Shown here one piece after another: positions 27,366 to 36,610 of a stretch of DNA of 47,661 nucleotides; the stretch's first letter is position 1; each line of letters begins with the position of its first letter. The stretch spans positions 1-47,661 of the forward strand of contig DFFT01000081.1 of the NCBI GenBank assembly GCA_002372325.1, in the 5' to 3' direction. The notes beneath the pieces were generated by a model. That model searched no databases. It saw only the letters and a program-made list of their open reading frames with translations, and had not been told where the DNA came from. A program made the position numbers and the translations under genes. Source of the DNA: Succinivibrionaceae bacterium UBA3769. Lineage in GTDB: Bacteria; Pseudomonadota; Gammaproteobacteria; Enterobacterales; Succinivibrionaceae.

Positions 27366-28580
27366 CTAACCCTTGAATCTCTCGAATTTCGGAGCGGCGG
27401 CAGACTTCTCGGAAACGGATTCCGGCGTTTCAGCGACAGGCTGCGGATTTGCCGGGGCCTTTTTGCCCAGAAGTCCGTCAAATTCCGAAAGACCGGGCTT
27501 CTTATGGGGCGGCACGCGATCCTTCATGAACTCGGACCAGTTGTTCTTCCCGAATCCCACTTCCCGGCCGATTTCAAAGTAAAGCTTCATCCTCTCCTGG
27601 AATTTCCTGGTGCCTCCCGGAGTCAGGGCGCATTTCAAAAGGAGTCCCTTCATGCCGTTGGGAGCCAGCTCGGGCGGAGTTTTTACCACCTGATCCATCT
27701 TAGGCGTCAGATTGCCGTAGGACCAGAAGGCGATGAGCGCGGTCAGACCTTCGGGGGTTTCCGGGCAGGCATTCCCGGCATTGAGACAGGCCTGGGCGTT
27801 TTCGTCCGTGGGGGCGGTAATGCAGGCATATACCGCATCCATGGCTTCTCCGGTCTGCTCCTTTATCTCAGCGGGACTCTTTTCCGTTACGGCAGCTTTG
27901 ATCTGGGCGACGGTTTCCTTGCGGATCTTTTCGATCTTTTCCTCCAGCTCCTTCTTCATTTTGTATATCGGAGCCTTGGCTTCGCTTTCATCCTTAAGAG
28001 CCTTGATCTTATCCACCTGCTCCAGGGCATCGGCCATAAGCTCATCAGGATCCTTGCCTACGACTTTCTTGAATTCCGCATATACCTGCTTCCGGAGCGC
28101 GAGATGCTTCTCCCAGATTCCGGGGGGAAGCTGCTGAATAAGCCTTTCGGTATTCATTTTGATGTTGCTGAGGTCGTTTTGCAGGCGGATATAGTCAGGG
28201 TTAGACTTGTAGTCCACGGGCTTTTCTTCGGGCATTTTGGCCCAGTCGGGAATTTCCGGCTTTTTTCTGACGCCGATTTCCGAAATGTCCACGGGCTTAT
28301 GGGGCTTCTCCAGAAGCTCCTTCTCAACGGAAAGGACGCAGCAGTAGGCCCACCAGGCCAGAGCCCGCTGATGGATGTTAAAGGCCAGGAAATCAGAGGC
28401 CAGGGGGAAGAGCTCCTGCTCTGCCAGCTTTTTGAGATAATCCTCTGCCAGGGGATTCTGCTTTGCCAGTTCCCGTTGCTCGAAGGGGATTTTGTAATGG
28501 GAATTCACGGTCACTTCCTGGACCGTCCTGTATTTCATCAGCACAAAGTGCTCGTTGAGCCAGTCAAGCTTGTCGGGCAT
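27366..28580 (-). CDS. DUF6931-like T6SS-associated protein
   Basis: 404 residues, no signal peptide. The N-terminal part has the pattern DFLAFNIHQRALAWWAYCC (about 60-80), like the ...REAVWWAC motif of DUF6931 proteins found in T6SS clusters. A charged coiled-coil-like middle follows (about 200-250). The C-terminal part repeats the family pattern (AVYACIT, LTALIAFWSYGNLTP). A Pro/Ala-rich tail ends the protein. GGAGG lies before the start, and the stop is 4 nt from the lipoprotein start, so they are co-translated. It could be a baseplate or membrane-complex accessory; the role is unknown and the DUF number is from memory. Confidence 0.6.
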   Translation of the reverse strand: MPDKLDWLNEHFVLMKYRTVQEVTVNSHYKIPFEQRELAKQNPLAEDYLKKLAEQELFPLASDFLAFNIHQRALAWWAYCCVLSVEKELLEKPHKPVDISEIGVRKKPEIPDWAKMPEEKPVDYKSNPDYIRLQNDLSNIKMNTERLIQQLPPGIWEKHLALRKQVYAEFKKVVGKDPDELMADALEQVDKIKALKDESEAKAPIYKMKKELEEKIEKIRKETVAQIKAAVTEKSPAEIKEQTGEAMDAVYACITAPTDENAQACLNAGNACPETPEGLTALIAFWSYGNLTPKMDQVVKTPPELAPNGMKGLLLKCALTPGGTRKFQERMKLYFEIGREVGFGKNNWSEFMKDRVPPHKKPGLSEFDGLLGKKAPANPQPVAETPESVSEKSAAAPKFERFKG

Positions 28581-28778
28581 GTATTGCCTCCATCAACATT
28601 TATCGCGCATCATTTCCGCCGCCTGAAGCTGTCGCCGGGGCGAAGCCGCTTATCTCCGGAATGATCATTGCAGTCACCTGCTAAATTTAGCTGAACACCG
28701 GTTAAGATCCAACTAAAGAATGATTTGACCCCGTTTCTGGCATCAGATATATGCACAGGATCACGTCACCGGGGCCTT

Positions 28779-30692
28779 TTACACCTCTTTCATGAACAAC
28801 TCTCCGTAGGTCAGCATTACCACGCAGCGATGAAGATCCGGGGTCTTCTTAAGTTCATCGTCGGTGACATAGAAATCAAGCTGCTCCACAGCGTCCCGGA
28901 AAAGCTTTTGGCGGACTTTTTCCTTCGTTTCCTCCCGGGCCGGGATATCCTGAGCATATTTGACCTCGAAGATATAGCTGGGGCCTCCTTGCGGGGTGAT
29001 GTTTCGGGCCACGAGATCCGCTCTTCCGGCTCTGATGTTCACGGAAGCGTCCGGGGAGATGCCGGCGTTTTCGGGAACGGGAGGCGGTTCCGGAGCGTCC
29101 CGGAGCGCGTATTTCCCGTTATGTCTCACGGGATATTCCCGGGTGAGCCGGAAGGAGCCTTCGCTGTTCAGGGCGAGGGCGGTGTACATGGCCAGGGTGA
29201 CCTGGGCTTCCCCCAGCTTCGTGTTGTCGGTGTTCACGAAGCCCTGAGCCACGCCCTTAAGAAATTCCGCCATGACGGCAATATCGCATTTCCGGGCCAT
29301 GATTTTAAGGTCGCAGGTATTGTTGAAAAGAGACCAGGAGACCTTTCTTTTTTCGAAATAGTATTTGGAGAAGAGATGCCTAAAGTACTCATTAGGTACT
29401 CTGAGGTAATCAAATTCCATGTTGTCATAGCCAATTTCCTTGGCTTCGGTTTTGGGAACAAGGGTGAAAAAGCCCAGATGAAAGAGAATGGAGAGCCCTT
29501 CGTTTTTGTTCAGGTTTTCAGAGGCGGAGGTGAGCTTTACCGATCCCGGGGACTTAAAGGGGATCAGGCCGTCACTGAGAATAGCTCTTACGACCCATTG
29601 CCGCTCTCCTTCGTTTATGAGATCCAGATATCCCGCGAACTTCTCGTAATCGATATCATCTGAGCACGTGGTCTCAAGTGCCGGCAGGCTTTCATAATCG
29701 TTAGCGATGAGTTCACTGATAAAGCTGAGACACAATGCGGCATTAGCTACGGTGGCATTAGGAACGGCACTTTTGCCGGCTTTGGAAAAACGGTAGCCGT
29801 CATACCAGGTCTTTATGGTTTCCAGCAGCGTTTCCTGAGACCAGGGACATTTGTTAAAATCCACGGTTTCCTGCAGAAGTTCCCGCACTTCATCATCGGT
29901 GAATCCTGTCAGGCTGTTAAGCTCGCTTCTAAACGACAGCTTGGCGGAGGTAAAGCCGGAGACTGCGGTATCCATGGTGATGGGGAGGACGCCCGTTATA
30001 AAAATTCTTTCGATGGTTCCTGACTGCTGATAATTGCGGAGGACGCTGAAAAAGGCGCCAAGATCTCCCTGCTTTCGGGCCAGATCGGCGAACATTTTAG
30101 GGTCTCGGCTCAGAAGATCATTGGTGAAATTATCGTATTCATCGATGATTACCATTAATTTAAAAGAGTCAGTGGGATCTGTTACGATATCTAAAAAATC
30201 AGAAAGGACATCAGCGGCTGACACGAATGAACTATCTTCATGGTAGTATTTATCTAAGGACTCTTTCAGTGAATCCGGACATAGTTTGGATATTCTTTTG
30301 GGAACCATATTAGGATAGGCAGTAAAAAAATCCTTTATGTTTCTTGCGATTTGTCTTGTGAAAAATTTCAGGGTGCTCTCAATATCGATATTGGTTTGTA
30401 TGCCGGAAAAGTCAAATTTTAATACTTTGTAAGACGCTTTGCACCGCGTGGGATGAGTAGAGATCCATGTGCCTTTGAAAAGCTTGTCGGCCTCATCTTG
30501 AAGCGCTACGTCATAGTAATAACGCAGAATTTCGGTAAACATGGTTTTACCGAATCTCCGAGGTCTTAAAAAGAGTCCGACAAAGATATCAAGATCCTCG
30601 TATTTTTTAATAAATTCTGTTTTGTCTATATAAACAAGATCACGTTCTCGTATGGTCTTGAATGATGATATGGAAGAGGGGGTTTTTTTCAT
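28779..30692 (-). CDS. AAA-ATPase-like protein with C-terminal PD-(D/E)XK nuclease domain
   Basis: 637 residues. N-terminal AAA-ATPase_like domain (PF09820 type): SFKTIRERDLVYIDKTEFI, the P-loop FLRPRRFGKTMFTEIL (about 40-56) and VIIDEYDNFTND as Walker B (about 180). The C-terminal PDDEXK_9 domain (PF08011 type) has GRADLVARN and YIFEVKYA as the D and E-x-K of the active site. These proteins are abundant in gut bacteria with many paralogues per genome; their function is unproven. Nothing links it mechanistically to T6SS; it sits in the cargo block between tssG and the DUF6931-like gene. Confidence 0.85.
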   Translation of the reverse strand: MKKTPSSISSFKTIRERDLVYIDKTEFIKKYEDLDIFVGLFLRPRRFGKTMFTEILRYYYDVALQDEADKLFKGTWISTHPTRCKASYKVLKFDFSGIQTNIDIESTLKFFTRQIARNIKDFFTAYPNMVPKRISKLCPDSLKESLDKYYHEDSSFVSAADVLSDFLDIVTDPTDSFKLMVIIDEYDNFTNDLLSRDPKMFADLARKQGDLGAFFSVLRNYQQSGTIERIFITGVLPITMDTAVSGFTSAKLSFRSELNSLTGFTDDEVRELLQETVDFNKCPWSQETLLETIKTWYDGYRFSKAGKSAVPNATVANAALCLSFISELIANDYESLPALETTCSDDIDYEKFAGYLDLINEGERQWVVRAILSDGLIPFKSPGSVKLTSASENLNKNEGLSILFHLGFFTLVPKTEAKEIGYDNMEFDYLRVPNEYFRHLFSKYYFEKRKVSWSLFNNTCDLKIMARKCDIAVMAEFLKGVAQGFVNTDNTKLGEAQVTLAMYTALALNSEGSFRLTREYPVRHNGKYALRDAPEPPPVPENAGISPDASVNIRAGRADLVARNITPQGGPSYIFEVKYAQDIPAREETKEKVRQKLFRDAVEQLDFYVTDDELKKTPDLHRCVVMLTYGELFMKEV

Positions 30693-30802
30693 TTTGTGTA
30701 TCTCTGTTGTTAAAATTTTATTGTTGAATTAAAATCAGAATACAAAATTAAAGCTTGGTATTATTATTTAATATTTCTGCCCTGAAGGACGGTAACAATT
30801 GA

Positions 30803-32164
30803 TCATAACACATTCTCTTTTTCAAAGTTGTATTTGGAAAATAGCTGTCTGGCATACTCATTGGGTACCTTAAGGTAATCAAATTCCAGATTGTCATAAC
30901 CCATTTCCTGAGCTTCGGCATTGGATGCCAGGGTGAAAAAGCCCCAATGAAAGAGAAAGGAGAGCCCCTCGTTTTTATTCAGGCGGTCATGGGCAGCAGA
31001 GAACCTTACCGCTCCCTGATACCTGAAGGGAATCAGGCTGTCATTAAGAATGGCGCTTACGATACTTGACCGATCTTCTTCGTTTATGAGATTCAAATAT
31101 CCTGCAAGCTTATCATAATCGCTGTCATTGGAACTCACGGTACTAAGCGGCGGCAGGTTTTCATAGCTGTTAGCGATGAGTTCGCTGATAAAGCTGAGAC
31201 ACAATGCGGCATTAGCTACGGTGGCATTAGGATCAGCGCTGTTGCCGGCTCCGAAAAAATAGTAGCCGCCATACCGTACTTTTATGGTTTCCAGCAGCGT
31301 TTCCGGAGCCCAGGGACATTTGTCAAAATTCACGGTTTCCCGCAGAAGCTCCCGCACTTCATCATCGGTAAAACCTGTCAGACTCTTAAGCTCGTTTGTA
31401 AATGTCAGCTTGACGGAGGTAAAGCCGGAGACTGCGGTATCCATGTAGATGGGGAGGACGCCAGTAATAAATATTCTTTCGATGGTTCCTGACTGCTGAT
31501 AATTGCGGAGGACGCTGAAAAAGGCGCCGAGCTCTCCCTTCTTTCTAGTCAGATCGGGGAACATTTTCGGATCGCTGCTTAAGAGATCATTGGTGAAATT
31601 GTCGTATTCATCGATGATTATCATAAGATTAAATGATGGTCTTCTTGATAAAAAATCAAGCAGAAAATGGGATATTATTTTGGCTGGGGAAGTGAATTCG
31701 TTTTTATTCCCGTAGTATTTCTTAACGTCATTTGGCACTGGTTTGGCATGATTGTCACTAGCGGCTTCTGAGATTATCAGATCCGGATAATTGATATAAA
31801 AATCTGCAATTCCTTTAATGACCTGATCCATGAAAAAATCCATGGTGTCATCGATGCTGCTAATCGTACGTACGCTTGAAAAATCAAACTTAAGCACGGC
31901 ATATGAATTCTTGTATGGGGTGCGGTGATCGGCGATCCAGGTGCCTTTGAACAGCTTGTCGGCCTCATTCTGAAGCACTATGTCATAGTAATAACGCAGG
32001 ATTTCGGTAAACATGGTTTTACCGAATCCCGGGGGCCTCAAGAACATTCCGTTAAAGACATTAAGATCTTCATATTTTTTTATAAATTCTGTTTTGTCTA
32101 TATAAGCAAGATTTTGTTCTTTAATGTCCTTGAAGGATGATATGGAAGAAGGGATTTTTTTCAT
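30803..32164 (-). CDS. AAA-ATPase-like protein, truncated paralogue lacking the nuclease domain
   Basis: 453 residues, closely related to the gene just downstream from the first codon to NEYARQLFSKY, where it stops after FEKENVL. The PD-(D/E)XK domain is missing. The P-loop reads FLRPPGFGKT instead of RPRRFGKT, so two arginines are lost but GKT is kept; Walker B (IIIDEYDNFTND) is intact. It is a tandem duplicate whose 3' third was deleted. It may be non-functional, or act as a regulatory partner of the full-length copy. The 110-nt AT-rich gap to the next copy contains no nuclease remnant. Confidence 0.8.
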   Translation of the reverse strand: MKKIPSSISSFKDIKEQNLAYIDKTEFIKKYEDLNVFNGMFLRPPGFGKTMFTEILRYYYDIVLQNEADKLFKGTWIADHRTPYKNSYAVLKFDFSSVRTISSIDDTMDFFMDQVIKGIADFYINYPDLIISEAASDNHAKPVPNDVKKYYGNKNEFTSPAKIISHFLLDFLSRRPSFNLMIIIDEYDNFTNDLLSSDPKMFPDLTRKKGELGAFFSVLRNYQQSGTIERIFITGVLPIYMDTAVSGFTSVKLTFTNELKSLTGFTDDEVRELLRETVNFDKCPWAPETLLETIKVRYGGYYFFGAGNSADPNATVANAALCLSFISELIANSYENLPPLSTVSSNDSDYDKLAGYLNLINEEDRSSIVSAILNDSLIPFRYQGAVRFSAAHDRLNKNEGLSFLFHWGFFTLASNAEAQEMGYDNLEFDYLKVPNEYARQLFSKYNFEKENVL

Positions 32165-32244
32165 CTTATGTATTCCATGTTACGTAAATTTAAATCTAAA
32201 TATGCGTAAGTATTTTTTATTGTTGTTTTTAATATATTAATAAC

Positions 32245-32277
32245 ACAACCTGATTCGCTAATTAAAAATCAGGCTGT
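32245..32277 (-). terminator. Possible terminator after the coiled-coil membrane protein gene
   Basis: An 11-bp stem with one G-T pair (32245-32255 with 32267-32277) and an 11-nt loop, located 40 nt after the stop. The following minus-strand sequence is AT-rich but lacks a clean T run. Confidence 0.4.
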
Positions 32278-32316
32278 GCTGTGAGGTATTACTGGTAATG
32301 CATCATCGCAACAATT

Positions 32317-33144
32317 TTATTTGCAGGTGCCTTTATCAATATTAAAGCTTACCTCAAGATTGTATTTTTTATAATCCTTAGGATCTTCTGCTAAATCTTT
32401 AGGAACGGAATAGAATTCGTAGGTATAGCCATATGAGTGAGCAAGAAATTCTTTTTCTTCATCGGTCAGGTTCAGCTGCTCACAAAACTCTTGAACAGAT
32501 TCTTCTTTAAACTGTTTGATAGTAAAGCTGCTGTCCTCTTTCCACATATCAGATTCAGGCTTAATCTTGATCCTGATATGCAGTCTCTGATCCTTGTAGA
32601 CATCATTTATTGAAGCTTCTAATTTTTCAAAATCCTTATAGGAGTAAATGTCTGACTTATAATTATAAACTTCATCATCAAGATATTTTAATCCCTGCGG
32701 GGTAAAATGCCCGTCTTCTCCTACATAATATGCCAGAACATTATTGCGTTTAATACATGTAACTCCCCCGTTATTGTAAACAATATTGTTTGATAAATCA
32801 CAGTTTCTGGCAGCAAAAATTATGGGAAGCTGATCATTGCCCCATCGCATCGGAAGATACATCAGAAGATCCCCGGGGGCGCAGTGCGATGCATCTATAT
32901 CTGTTACCAGGCATGAACCATAAGTAGGTATCGTTTTTCCGGACGGGTCAAGCCTGAAGTTATTAGGGATTGCTTTCTTTTCAGCAAGCTTTTTCTGTTC
33001 CTGCGCCTGTTCGGCAAGTTTTTTCTGCTCCTGTAAAATCTGTTCGGCAAGCTGTTTCTGGGAAACGTCGATATATTTAATTAAAGCGGCGCCGGAAATA
33101 ATGCCAACAATAAAAACAGCCAGAGGGACAAGTATGTTTTTAAT
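32317..33144 (-). CDS. Membrane-anchored coiled-coil protein, apparent ATT start
   Basis: The reading frame is open from a stop at 33184-33186 down to 32317 and encodes a convincing N-terminus: one TM helix (NILVPLAVFIVGIISGAALI), then a Gln/Lys/Glu coiled coil with LAEQ/LAEKK repeats, then a globular part. No ATG, GTG or TTG occurs in frame before the ATG at 32862, which would remove helix and coil. The best start is ATT at 33144-33142, followed by KNIL and preceded 9 nt upstream by AAGGA. It is either a rare ATT start or an ATG-to-ATT mutated gene. 275 residues if so. More AT-rich than the flanking tss genes; function not recognised, possibly an envelope protein linked to the DUF3990 gene upstream. 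Confidence 0.6.
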   Translation of the reverse strand: MKNILVPLAVFIVGIISGAALIKYIDVSQKQLAEQILQEQKKLAEQAQEQKKLAEKKAIPNNFRLDPSGKTIPTYGSCLVTDIDASHCAPGDLLMYLPMRWGNDQLPIIFAARNCDLSNNIVYNNGGVTCIKRNNVLAYYVGEDGHFTPQGLKYLDDEVYNYKSDIYSYKDFEKLEASINDVYKDQRLHIRIKIKPESDMWKEDSSFTIKQFKEESVQEFCEQLNLTDEEKEFLAHSYGYTYEFYSVPKDLAEDPKDYKKYNLEVSFNIDKGTCK

Positions 33145-33211
33145 AAATAATTTTCCTTGAAATAAATTAATTGATTGGTGAATTCAGCTAAAAGCGGATT
33201 TACGTATCAGT

Positions 33212-33679
33212 TTAATCCCGCATGATCTCCTGAGAACAGCGATATCTGAGACATTTTAATGCCGCTGCGCTGCAAAACGCCATCTGATAAGCAGGGTACC
33301 TGTATTTGGCAAGCGCCCAAAACTGCTCCCTGGTGAGGGCGCCGTCCATGAAATCAGCCATGCAGGAATAGATTTGATCGTCAGCCATGGGGCCGATAAC
33401 AATATCGTAATCATGAGCTTTGCCGTTCCGGGAGGCGGTTATGAAATCCAGCCACTCATCCGACAGGGCTTTAAAATCCCGCATCCTAAGGCAGGACTGA
33501 AGCTTCACGTCATAAACGGAGACTGTCCCTTTGGGATATCTTCTGGCCCGGCGTTCCGCCTGTTCCCTGATAAGGGAGCAGTAAAAGCCGCTGCCGAAAT
33601 CTCCGGCAGCTTCATGGGGTTTTTGCTCCGGCATTGGTTCCGCCTGAAAGCTCCCGTGATACACCGTCATTAACGCCAT
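33212..33679 (-). CDS. DUF3990 protein (ADP-ribosyltransferase-fold family)
   Basis: 155 residues from the ATG at 33679 (a further ATG lies three codons on; the frame extends to 33754 without a ribosome-binding site, overlapping tssG). DUF3990 hallmarks are TVYHGS at the start, DFGSGFYCSL, QAERRA, EWLDFI, YDIVIGPMADD, then LTREQF and AFCSAAALKCL near the end. The family is placed with ADP-ribosyltransferase-like folds; the YHG and GFY segments would be the NAD-binding positions. Many members occur in small toxin-antitoxin-like clusters. It follows tssG directly, so it could be T6SS cargo or an unrelated insertion. No obvious immunity gene is recognised. Confidence 0.7.
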   Translation of the reverse strand: MALMTVYHGSFQAEPMPEQKPHEAAGDFGSGFYCSLIREQAERRARRYPKGTVSVYDVKLQSCLRMRDFKALSDEWLDFITASRNGKAHDYDIVIGPMADDQIYSCMADFMDGALTREQFWALAKYRYPAYQMAFCSAAALKCLRYRCSQEIMRD

Positions 33680-33722
33680 GCTGTTCTGTCCCGATGCCGC
33701 CTGTATTTGAATGCCGGCTCTA

Positions 33723-34805
33723 TCAGGCTGACCTTGTCTGGTGTTCAGAGTCATCCGGGGCAGCGTTCACCGGGGTATCCCGGGCGATGCGGCTTCTCTC
33801 CAACAGAGCAGTCATGTTAATGCTTACCAGAGACATGGTGCCGGGGACAGGGCGGGATCTCAGGTGCGCGCCCAGTCCCAGTGCCCGGGATCCGTCAAGC
33901 CGGAGTCCCGGAATGGTGCCGCTGTCAATATGAAGCTCCAGGCTGACGGATAAGTGCTTCTTAAGATACATCCCGATAAGCTCGTGCATCTCCCGGAAAT
34001 ACTGACTGTCCGGCATATAAAGAAAGCTTTCCCGATAGCTTAAGGGCCCGATTTCGATACAGAGATCCTGAGTGATGGTGCGGTAGCGGGTGCCGATCTG
34101 GGCGTTGAGACCTAATACGGAGGTGTCCGGATCTCCCAGCTTCATTCTCACTTCCCGGGGGATCGGATGGGATTTTTCTATAAAATCCCGGACTCTGATG
34201 CGGTTCCCGAAATGGTTTTTCAGGAGGCTCTCCAGTCCGTTTTTGCCGCGGCTTTCGCGTATCATGATCACCGAGCGGGACAGAGGGGCTGACGGAGGCA
34301 GAGCCGTTTTTATCCGGGAAACCAGATGATTGAGGCTCAGAAAGGTATTCAGAAGAACGCTGTTCTTCCTGTCAAAGGCCATGGAGACCTCGTACATGCT
34401 GAAGGCCCGGCAGTAAAGGGTCAGAAAACGATGGTTAATGATGTCCAGAAAGCGTCTTATGACCGGATCGGTATTGTTCAGGCTGCGGTGGTAGATATAG
34501 TCGGTGATTTCCAGCGGCAAGGGGCCGTTCGGACCTGACAGGCCGAAGAACGTCACCGTAATGTTAAGCACCTCCTGGCCGGCGGGGGCGGACTTGGTTA
34601 CCGAATGAATTTTTCTGTCATTGTAGCTCAGAGCGGGCATCTGTCCGAAACGCACCGGTTCCAGAGCCGGGGCTCCGGCATAGCCGATACGGGGCAGATC
34701 CCGGTTCTGGTTTTCCAGGAGCCGTATCAGCCAGAAAAAATCCGGCTCCTGGCCGCTGGCGGCAGCCTGGGCAAAGTATTCTGTTATCTTTTCGGATTCT
34801 TGCAT
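33723..34805 (-). CDS. tssG: T6SS baseplate protein TssG
   Basis: 360 residues, normal length. Family features are FFWLIRLLEN, IGYAGAPALEPVRFGQ, VTFFGLSGPNGPLPLEITDYI and IRRFLDIINHRFLTLYCRAF. In the wedge two TssF and one TssG form a triangular core with TssE. The start overlaps the tssF end by 22 nt, indicating translational coupling. Confidence 0.95.
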   Translation of the reverse strand: MQESEKITEYFAQAAASGQEPDFFWLIRLLENQNRDLPRIGYAGAPALEPVRFGQMPALSYNDRKIHSVTKSAPAGQEVLNITVTFFGLSGPNGPLPLEITDYIYHRSLNNTDPVIRRFLDIINHRFLTLYCRAFSMYEVSMAFDRKNSVLLNTFLSLNHLVSRIKTALPPSAPLSRSVIMIRESRGKNGLESLLKNHFGNRIRVRDFIEKSHPIPREVRMKLGDPDTSVLGLNAQIGTRYRTITQDLCIEIGPLSYRESFLYMPDSQYFREMHELIGMYLKKHLSVSLELHIDSGTIPGLRLDGSRALGLGAHLRSRPVPGTMSLVSINMTALLERSRIARDTPVNAAPDDSEHQTRSA

Positions 34806-36610
34806 GACAAGACCAGTCCTCTTTCATCTGAACAGATATCAACGGTCAGGGGGATGCTGATATCCCGGTAGGTCATAATCAGCTCCGCCAGCACCCGGGC
34901 AAAGGCGAACAGTCCTATGCCCTCAAGCTCCTTCTGGCCCAGCGTCAGGGTAATATGGTAGCCTTTCTCAAAGAACACCACTCCCTTGCTGATGAAGCGG
35001 TATACCCGGGAGTCGATCCGGAGTTTTTTCAGGGAAGCCTTCAGCCTGTCTGTTTCCTCTGCTGATTTTGAGGAGCAGGCGGTGATCATTTCCTTCAGGG
35101 TGAAGAGCATGTTTTCATCTCCGCCGGCAATAACCGAGGCAAAATTGCACATGATATAGGACAGTCTCTTAAAATCGTTTGCAGATCCGGCGGTTACCAG
35201 GGGCATGCGAGGTTTTGTTACTGTGGTGATAATGTCAGCGCTGCGAATTTCCCCCAGAGAGCCGGTGCTGAGCCGGTCTCCGATGGAAAGGCTGCCGGGA
35301 AGATCCGCATTGGTCACCAGACAGTCAGCGGAAAACTGCATGCGGTTCTGCATGTTGTCCAGAAAATCCTTTCCCGAAAACGTCAGGAAAGCTTCCTGCT
35401 TCCGGTAGGCCCGGGTTTCGGAATGCGCAAAGCCCTGCCGGGATCGGCGGTTTACGGTAAAGAAGTTGCGGTATTCCGCGCCGCTTTTCTGGGCGTGAGA
35501 GGAAAAGAACGGATAGGCCTGAAAAAGCGGAAGCCCGGAGCTGTCGAAGAAATCCGCTTTTTCGACATAGAAGAGCTCGTAGTCGCTCTGATGGGTGCTG
35601 TCAATGGTGAGATTGACTTCATGCTCCCGGTTCAGGAAGACGCGGGCGGATCTGTGCCGGAACAGATTTACCAGGGGAATCACATTAAGCAGCAGGGAAT
35701 TGCCGGAAAACCGGGATTCCTGCCTGAAGCTGTGCGCTCTTGTGAAAACCAGCACCAGGGAAATCTCATGGGTGGCTATGTTCCGGAAGGTATCTTTAAG
35801 TCCCCGGATCCTGATGTACTTCATAATGTCCGGGAAATTAATATATCTGGTGAGAATGCTCACGCCGGATCTTTCTTCAGTCCCGGACAGATGCGGCACG
35901 TCGTCCCCGTCCAGAATTGAGAGCTCGGCGGTTACTCCGGGAATGGGTCGGTAGGAGCCGTCCTGAAGCTTCAGATAAGCCCCCCGGAGGCAGGTTAGCA
36001 GATATTCCGCCAGCGCTGAAGCGTCCTGCAAGGGGATGTTGGCATAAATGTCAAGATATTCCGGAGCAATGCTGTCGAAGGTTCCGGAGCCCTCGGTGTT
36101 CAGCTTCAGGGTCAGCGCATTGCGATAGCCTTCCTTGGTGAGGCCGGCGATTTCAGTATCATGATCCGAGAACTGGATGCCGGTGATGGAAACGGGGTGC
36201 AGTTCGGTTTCAAAGAAGTTTACAAAAACCACCGGAGCCGTGCTTTCGGCGGAGGTTCTGGAAAACCTGCTGCCCCGGAGCACCCGGAGGCTCCCGTTCT
36301 GTATTCTGGAGAGATCCGCCCGGGAGATCATGGCATTGCAGAAGGCGGGCACCGGAGCCAGAGCCATGGGGCACACTGCATAGAGCACGGCCTCCAGAAA
36401 ACGGGAATAACCCCGCTCCATCTGTTTTTCCACCCGGGCTCCCAGAAATGCCGTTCCCTCGATAAGTCTTTCGATAAAGGGATCCTGACACTCAATGGCA
36501 TTCAGATCCAGCCGGGCGGCCACGTTGGGAAACTCCCGGGCGAACTCCGCGCTCAGCCTCCGGATATAGGAGAGATTGTCGTTGTAATATGAAAAGAATT
36601 CCTTCGCCAT
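34784..36610 (-). CDS. tssF: T6SS baseplate protein TssF
   Basis: 608 residues, normal length. The N-terminus FFSYYNDNLSYIRRLSAEFA, then DPFIERLIEGTAFLGARV and RFLEAVLYAVCPMALAPVP, are diagnostic of TssF (VasA/ImpG). It is the main wedge component around the VgrG hub. Its ATG overlaps the tssE stop (TAATG), so tssE-F-G are a tightly coupled unit. Confidence 0.95.
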   Translation of the reverse strand: MAKEFFSYYNDNLSYIRRLSAEFAREFPNVAARLDLNAIECQDPFIERLIEGTAFLGARVEKQMERGYSRFLEAVLYAVCPMALAPVPAFCNAMISRADLSRIQNGSLRVLRGSRFSRTSAESTAPVVFVNFFETELHPVSITGIQFSDHDTEIAGLTKEGYRNALTLKLNTEGSGTFDSIAPEYLDIYANIPLQDASALAEYLLTCLRGAYLKLQDGSYRPIPGVTAELSILDGDDVPHLSGTEERSGVSILTRYINFPDIMKYIRIRGLKDTFRNIATHEISLVLVFTRAHSFRQESRFSGNSLLLNVIPLVNLFRHRSARVFLNREHEVNLTIDSTHQSDYELFYVEKADFFDSSGLPLFQAYPFFSSHAQKSGAEYRNFFTVNRRSRQGFAHSETRAYRKQEAFLTFSGKDFLDNMQNRMQFSADCLVTNADLPGSLSIGDRLSTGSLGEIRSADIITTVTKPRMPLVTAGSANDFKRLSYIMCNFASVIAGGDENMLFTLKEMITACSSKSAEETDRLKASLKKLRIDSRVYRFISKGVVFFEKGYHITLTLGQKELEGIGLFAFARVLAELIMTYRDISIPLTVDICSDERGLVLSCKNPKR

